Shown here one piece after another: positions 62,073 through 64,000 of a stretch of 64,000 nt of DNA (the stretch's first letter is position 1; every line of letters starts with the position of its first letter). The translations under genes were made by a program, and so were the position numbers. The notes beneath the pieces are model-generated. The model had not been told where the DNA came from. It made no database searches and worked only from the letters and a program-made list of their open reading frames with translations. The stretch lies in NCBI GenBank assembly GCA_004799545.1, contig SSMU01000014.1:186001-250000 (forward strand), written 5' to 3'. This DNA comes from Phenylobacterium sp. GTDB taxonomy: Bacteria; Pseudomonadota; Alphaproteobacteria; Caulobacterales; Caulobacteraceae.

Positions 62073-62783
62073 TCAGGGGGCGGCGGCGTGCGGCGCAGGC
62101 CGCGATCCCTCGACGGCGACGTAGCCGGGGAAGACGTCGGCGGTCGCGCGGACTTCGGGCAGGATGTAGACGACGCCGCTCGTGCCGGTGAAGGCCGGTT
62201 GCACGACCGTGTCGTAGAACCTCGCGGGCACGTTGATGCAGCCGTAGGTGATCCGCTTGTCCAGCGGCGATGCGGTGGCCAGGCGCTGCAGGCGCCGCTC
62301 CTTGGGGTTGGTGGTGATCACCCGGTGCAGCCCGATGGCGTTGTCATAGTCCACCCAGACGATGTCCTCCGGCCCCAGGTCATGGCCGAGCGAGGCGACG
62401 AAGCGGCCGGCCGGCGTCGTGCGGTCCTGCGGACGGATGTCCGACAGCTTGCGCTGGCCGATCCCCGGCACGGAGGCGTCGCCGCGCGCCAGGCCGAGCA
62501 GCACCTGCGATCCGCCGCGGAGCCGCCCGTCGCCGTAGAAGACGAAGAGCTCGGCCGCGGTCTTGTCGAGGATGACGAACGGCATTCCATGGCTGTCGCC
62601 CGAGGCCATCACCCAGTCGGCGAAGCGCCGCGCGTCGTTGGAGACCGGCGTCGGGGCCGGGTGGTGGCTGGTCCGGGCCGCGGCGGCGGCCGGCGTCGTG
62701 GAGACGCCGGCCGAGAGGAGGCCGAGGCCGAGCGCCAGCGCCACGAGCGCCGACCGAGGCCTGCGCGGGCGAGGGTCGCCCAC
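62073..62783 (-). CDS. L,D-transpeptidase-like (YkuD-type) exported protein
   Basis: A 236-residue protein with a signal peptide (LVALALGLGLLSAG, cleavage near AAAA). The catalytic motif ITYGCINVPARF has Cys182, and His153 in GLHRVI is the probable base. This resembles the L,D-transpeptidase fold that crosslinks peptidoglycan or attaches proteins, with a shorter motif spacing than classic YkuD. TTPAGRFVASLG is a further family-like segment. It follows directly, five bases away, after the proline-rich adhesin gene on the same strand and may be co-transcribed with it. Confidence 0.75.
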   Translation of the reverse strand: MGDPRPRRPRSALVALALGLGLLSAGVSTTPAAAAARTSHHPAPTPVSNDARRFADWVMASGDSHGMPFVILDKTAAELFVFYGDGRLRGGSQVLLGLARGDASVPGIGQRKLSDIRPQDRTTPAGRFVASLGHDLGPEDIVWVDYDNAIGLHRVITTNPKERRLQRLATASPLDKRITYGCINVPARFYDTVVQPAFTGTSGVVYILPEVRATADVFPGYVAVEGSRPAPHAAAP

Positions 62784-62788
62784 GCGGC

Positions 62789-64000
62789 CTAGTTCCGCGC
62801 CTGTTTGGGCCGATAGACCGGCGCCACGTAGGGCGCTGGGGTCGGCGCGGGGGCCAGGACGACCGGCGCCGGGGCCTCCGCAACCACGATCGGCTGCGTC
62901 GCCACCGGGATCGCCGGCATCCGGACGCCGCCGCCCAGCACCGCGACGATCAAGCCGGCCGGCGCCGCAATAGCGAAGGTCGGGACCTCCGACACTTGAG
63001 GCGGCACGAAGCTCGCGACCGTCTCCGGAGGGGCCGGCGGCGGAGGCGGGGGCGGCGACACCGGCGGTGGCGACACAGGCGGCGGCGACACGGGCGGCGG
63101 TGACACCGGCGGTGGCGACACGGGTGGCGGCGACACAGGCGGTGGCGGTGGTGGTGGCGGAGGCGGAGGCGGAGGCGGCGGAGGCGGAGGCGGCGACACA
63201 GGCGGCGGGGGCGGCGGTGGCGGCGGTGGCGGCGGTGGCGGCGGCGACACAGGCGGCGGCGGTGGCGGCGGAGGCGGCGACACAGGCGGCGGTGGCGGCG
63301 GCGGCGGCGGGGCTGGCGGGGCCGCCGCGGTGATCACGCCCGTGGTCCTGAACACCCCGGTGCAGCAGTTCTGCGCCAGGGCGTAGTCCGCGGCGTCCGG
63401 GCCGGCGAGGGTGTAGCCGTCGAAGGTGATGCCTTCGACGCCGGGTTGCGGGGCGTCGAAGGTCGCGAAGGCGCCAGGGCCCGCGACCAGGGTGACGCCG
63501 ACCGGCGCGCCGCTGGCGGGGGTGGTGTTGAACCCGTTGAGGGTCGTCGCCGTGGCGCCGTCGTCGACCCGGTCCCCGTTGGGGAACACCAGCATGCGCT
63601 CGCTGTATTGATTGCCTGCGGGCAGGGTGAAGAAGCCCGCGTAGATGTTGGTGCCGGGCGGGACGTAGGTGGTCGGATTGTACTCGATGGTGACCGGCGC
63701 GTTCGGCCCGACAATCGTCACCGGGATGAGGCCGAAGCTCAGGGTCCCGCCGGCGGGGCCGGGGCCGCCGCCGCCGTAGCCGGCGATCAGCACCATGCCG
63801 AGCGGCAGCCCGAGGTCCTCGGCCGGCAGGGAGCTGCCCCGCTTCAGGCTGATGGCCCCCTCGATCGTGAGGTCCTCGCCCGCGCAGAGCGTCAGGTTGC
63901 CGTCGACGATGGTTATCGCCCCGCTCACGAAGAGATGTACGTCGCCGCCGCCGCTGATCAGCACGCTGCCGTTGGTGACGCTGATCGCGTCGTGCAGGTT
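62789..64000 (-). CDS. Proline-rich adhesin-like exoprotein, 3' part (partial)
   Basis: The reading frame is open to the window edge, so only the last 403 residues are seen. The N-terminal part seen (SGGGDVHLFVSGAITIVDGN, LTLCAGEDLTIEGAISLKRG) is right-handed beta-helix-like, as in filamentous hemagglutinins. A YDG/MBG-type domain with GYTLAGPDAADYALAQN follows. Then comes about 100 residues of Pro runs interrupted by Val-Ser, and a C-terminal segment ending VYRPKQARN. It is probably a large two-partner-secreted surface protein; the start and the secretion domain lie outside. Confidence 0.75.
   Translation of the reverse strand, partial: NLHDAISVTNGSVLISGGGDVHLFVSGAITIVDGNLTLCAGEDLTIEGAISLKRGSSLPAEDLGLPLGMVLIAGYGGGGPGPAGGTLSFGLIPVTIVGPNAPVTIEYNPTTYVPPGTNIYAGFFTLPAGNQYSERMLVFPNGDRVDDGATATTLNGFNTTPASGAPVGVTLVAGPGAFATFDAPQPGVEGITFDGYTLAGPDAADYALAQNCCTGVFRTTGVITAAAPPAPPPPPPPPPVSPPPPPPPPPVSPPPPPPPPPPPPPPPVSPPPPPPPPPPPPPPPPPPPVSPPPVSPPPVSPPPVSPPPVSPPPVSPPPPPPPAPPETVASFVPPQVSEVPTFAIAAPAGLIVAVLGGGVRMPAIPVATQPIVVAEAPAPVVLAPAPTPAPYVAPVYRPKQARN
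63020..63320. repeat. Low-complexity GGCGG/GACAC repeats encoding Pro-Val-Ser runs
   Basis: Tandem short repeats such as GGCGGCGACACAGGCGG encode PPPVS units and runs of up to about 20 Pro. The number of units is likely to vary by slipped replication, which would change the length of the adhesin spacer. Confidence 0.8.

Noticed and set aside
63020..63320. CRISPR-like or minisatellite array
   Set aside because: Units are very short, in frame and encode Pro-Val-Ser; there are no unique spacers and no cas genes.

Overview
The window is a very GC-rich chromosomal segment of an alphaproteobacterium, most likely of the Caulobacterales (Caulobacter/Phenylobacterium type). This placement is inferred from gene content: a DUF1476 F1-ATPase inhibitor (zeta subunit), PurS/PurQ/PurL-type purine synthesis, an HWE/HisKA_2 kinase beside a KaiC-like ATPase, direct-repeat LexA boxes of the alphaproteobacterial form GTTC-N7-GTTC, and an EcfG-like promoter. 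No rRNA or tRNA gene, insertion sequence, CRISPR array or replication origin was recognised.

Layout. 0-11.7 kb: small regulatory and metabolic genes (PadR with a HAAS-type membrane protein, a LuxR/DUF4199 operon, an MmyB-type regulator divergent from two SDR genes, a VOC protein, a D-threonine aldolase-like enzyme, an exported epoxide hydrolase, an HpaR-like MarR regulator). 11.7-26.2 kb: a purine synthesis block on the minus strand (purL, purQ, purS, purC, purB) with lepB and the zeta subunit. Interrupting it between the zeta gene and purB are a type I restriction-modification operon in the order hsdR-hsdS-hsdM, lying between inverted copies of a dispersed repeat, and a small coiled-coil gene with a perfect LexA box. 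26.2-35.2 kb: two MFS transporters, a tandem-HTH regulator, a hotdog protein, GST, and a set of exported proteins including a DUF2946 protein. 35.2-43.2 kb: a short KdpD/KdpE pair divergent from the potassium transporter kup, an M3 peptidase and a cytochrome P450.

43.3-57.8 kb is a phosphate-starvation region: phoR, phoU-phoB, a metallophosphoesterase resembling the phospholipase C PlcP, a porin, and pstS/pstCAB-phoU. Direct 7-4-7 repeats that fit Pho boxes lie before phoU-phoB, the PlcP-like gene, the porin, pstS and pstC. Inserted in this region are a second copy of the LexA-box gene with its associated inverted-repeat element, and an AT-richer orphan gene coding for a GHKL ATPase with a C-terminal PD-(D/E)XK-like motif, a plausible defence gene. 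57.8-64 kb: a three-gene operon (unknown protein, double-domain KaiC, HisKA_2 kinase) behind an EcfG-like promoter, then an alpha/beta hydrolase, an L,D-transpeptidase-like protein and the 3' end of a large proline-rich adhesin that runs off the window.

The most unusual signal is a duplicated module. It consists of a conserved promoter with a LexA box ending at the start codon, a paralogous coiled-coil protein, a terminator hairpin, and a 3' inverted-repeat element built from 10-bp GAACCCACAC units. It occurs near 24 kb and near 50 kb. The 3' element is almost identical between the two copies, although the proteins have diverged strongly.
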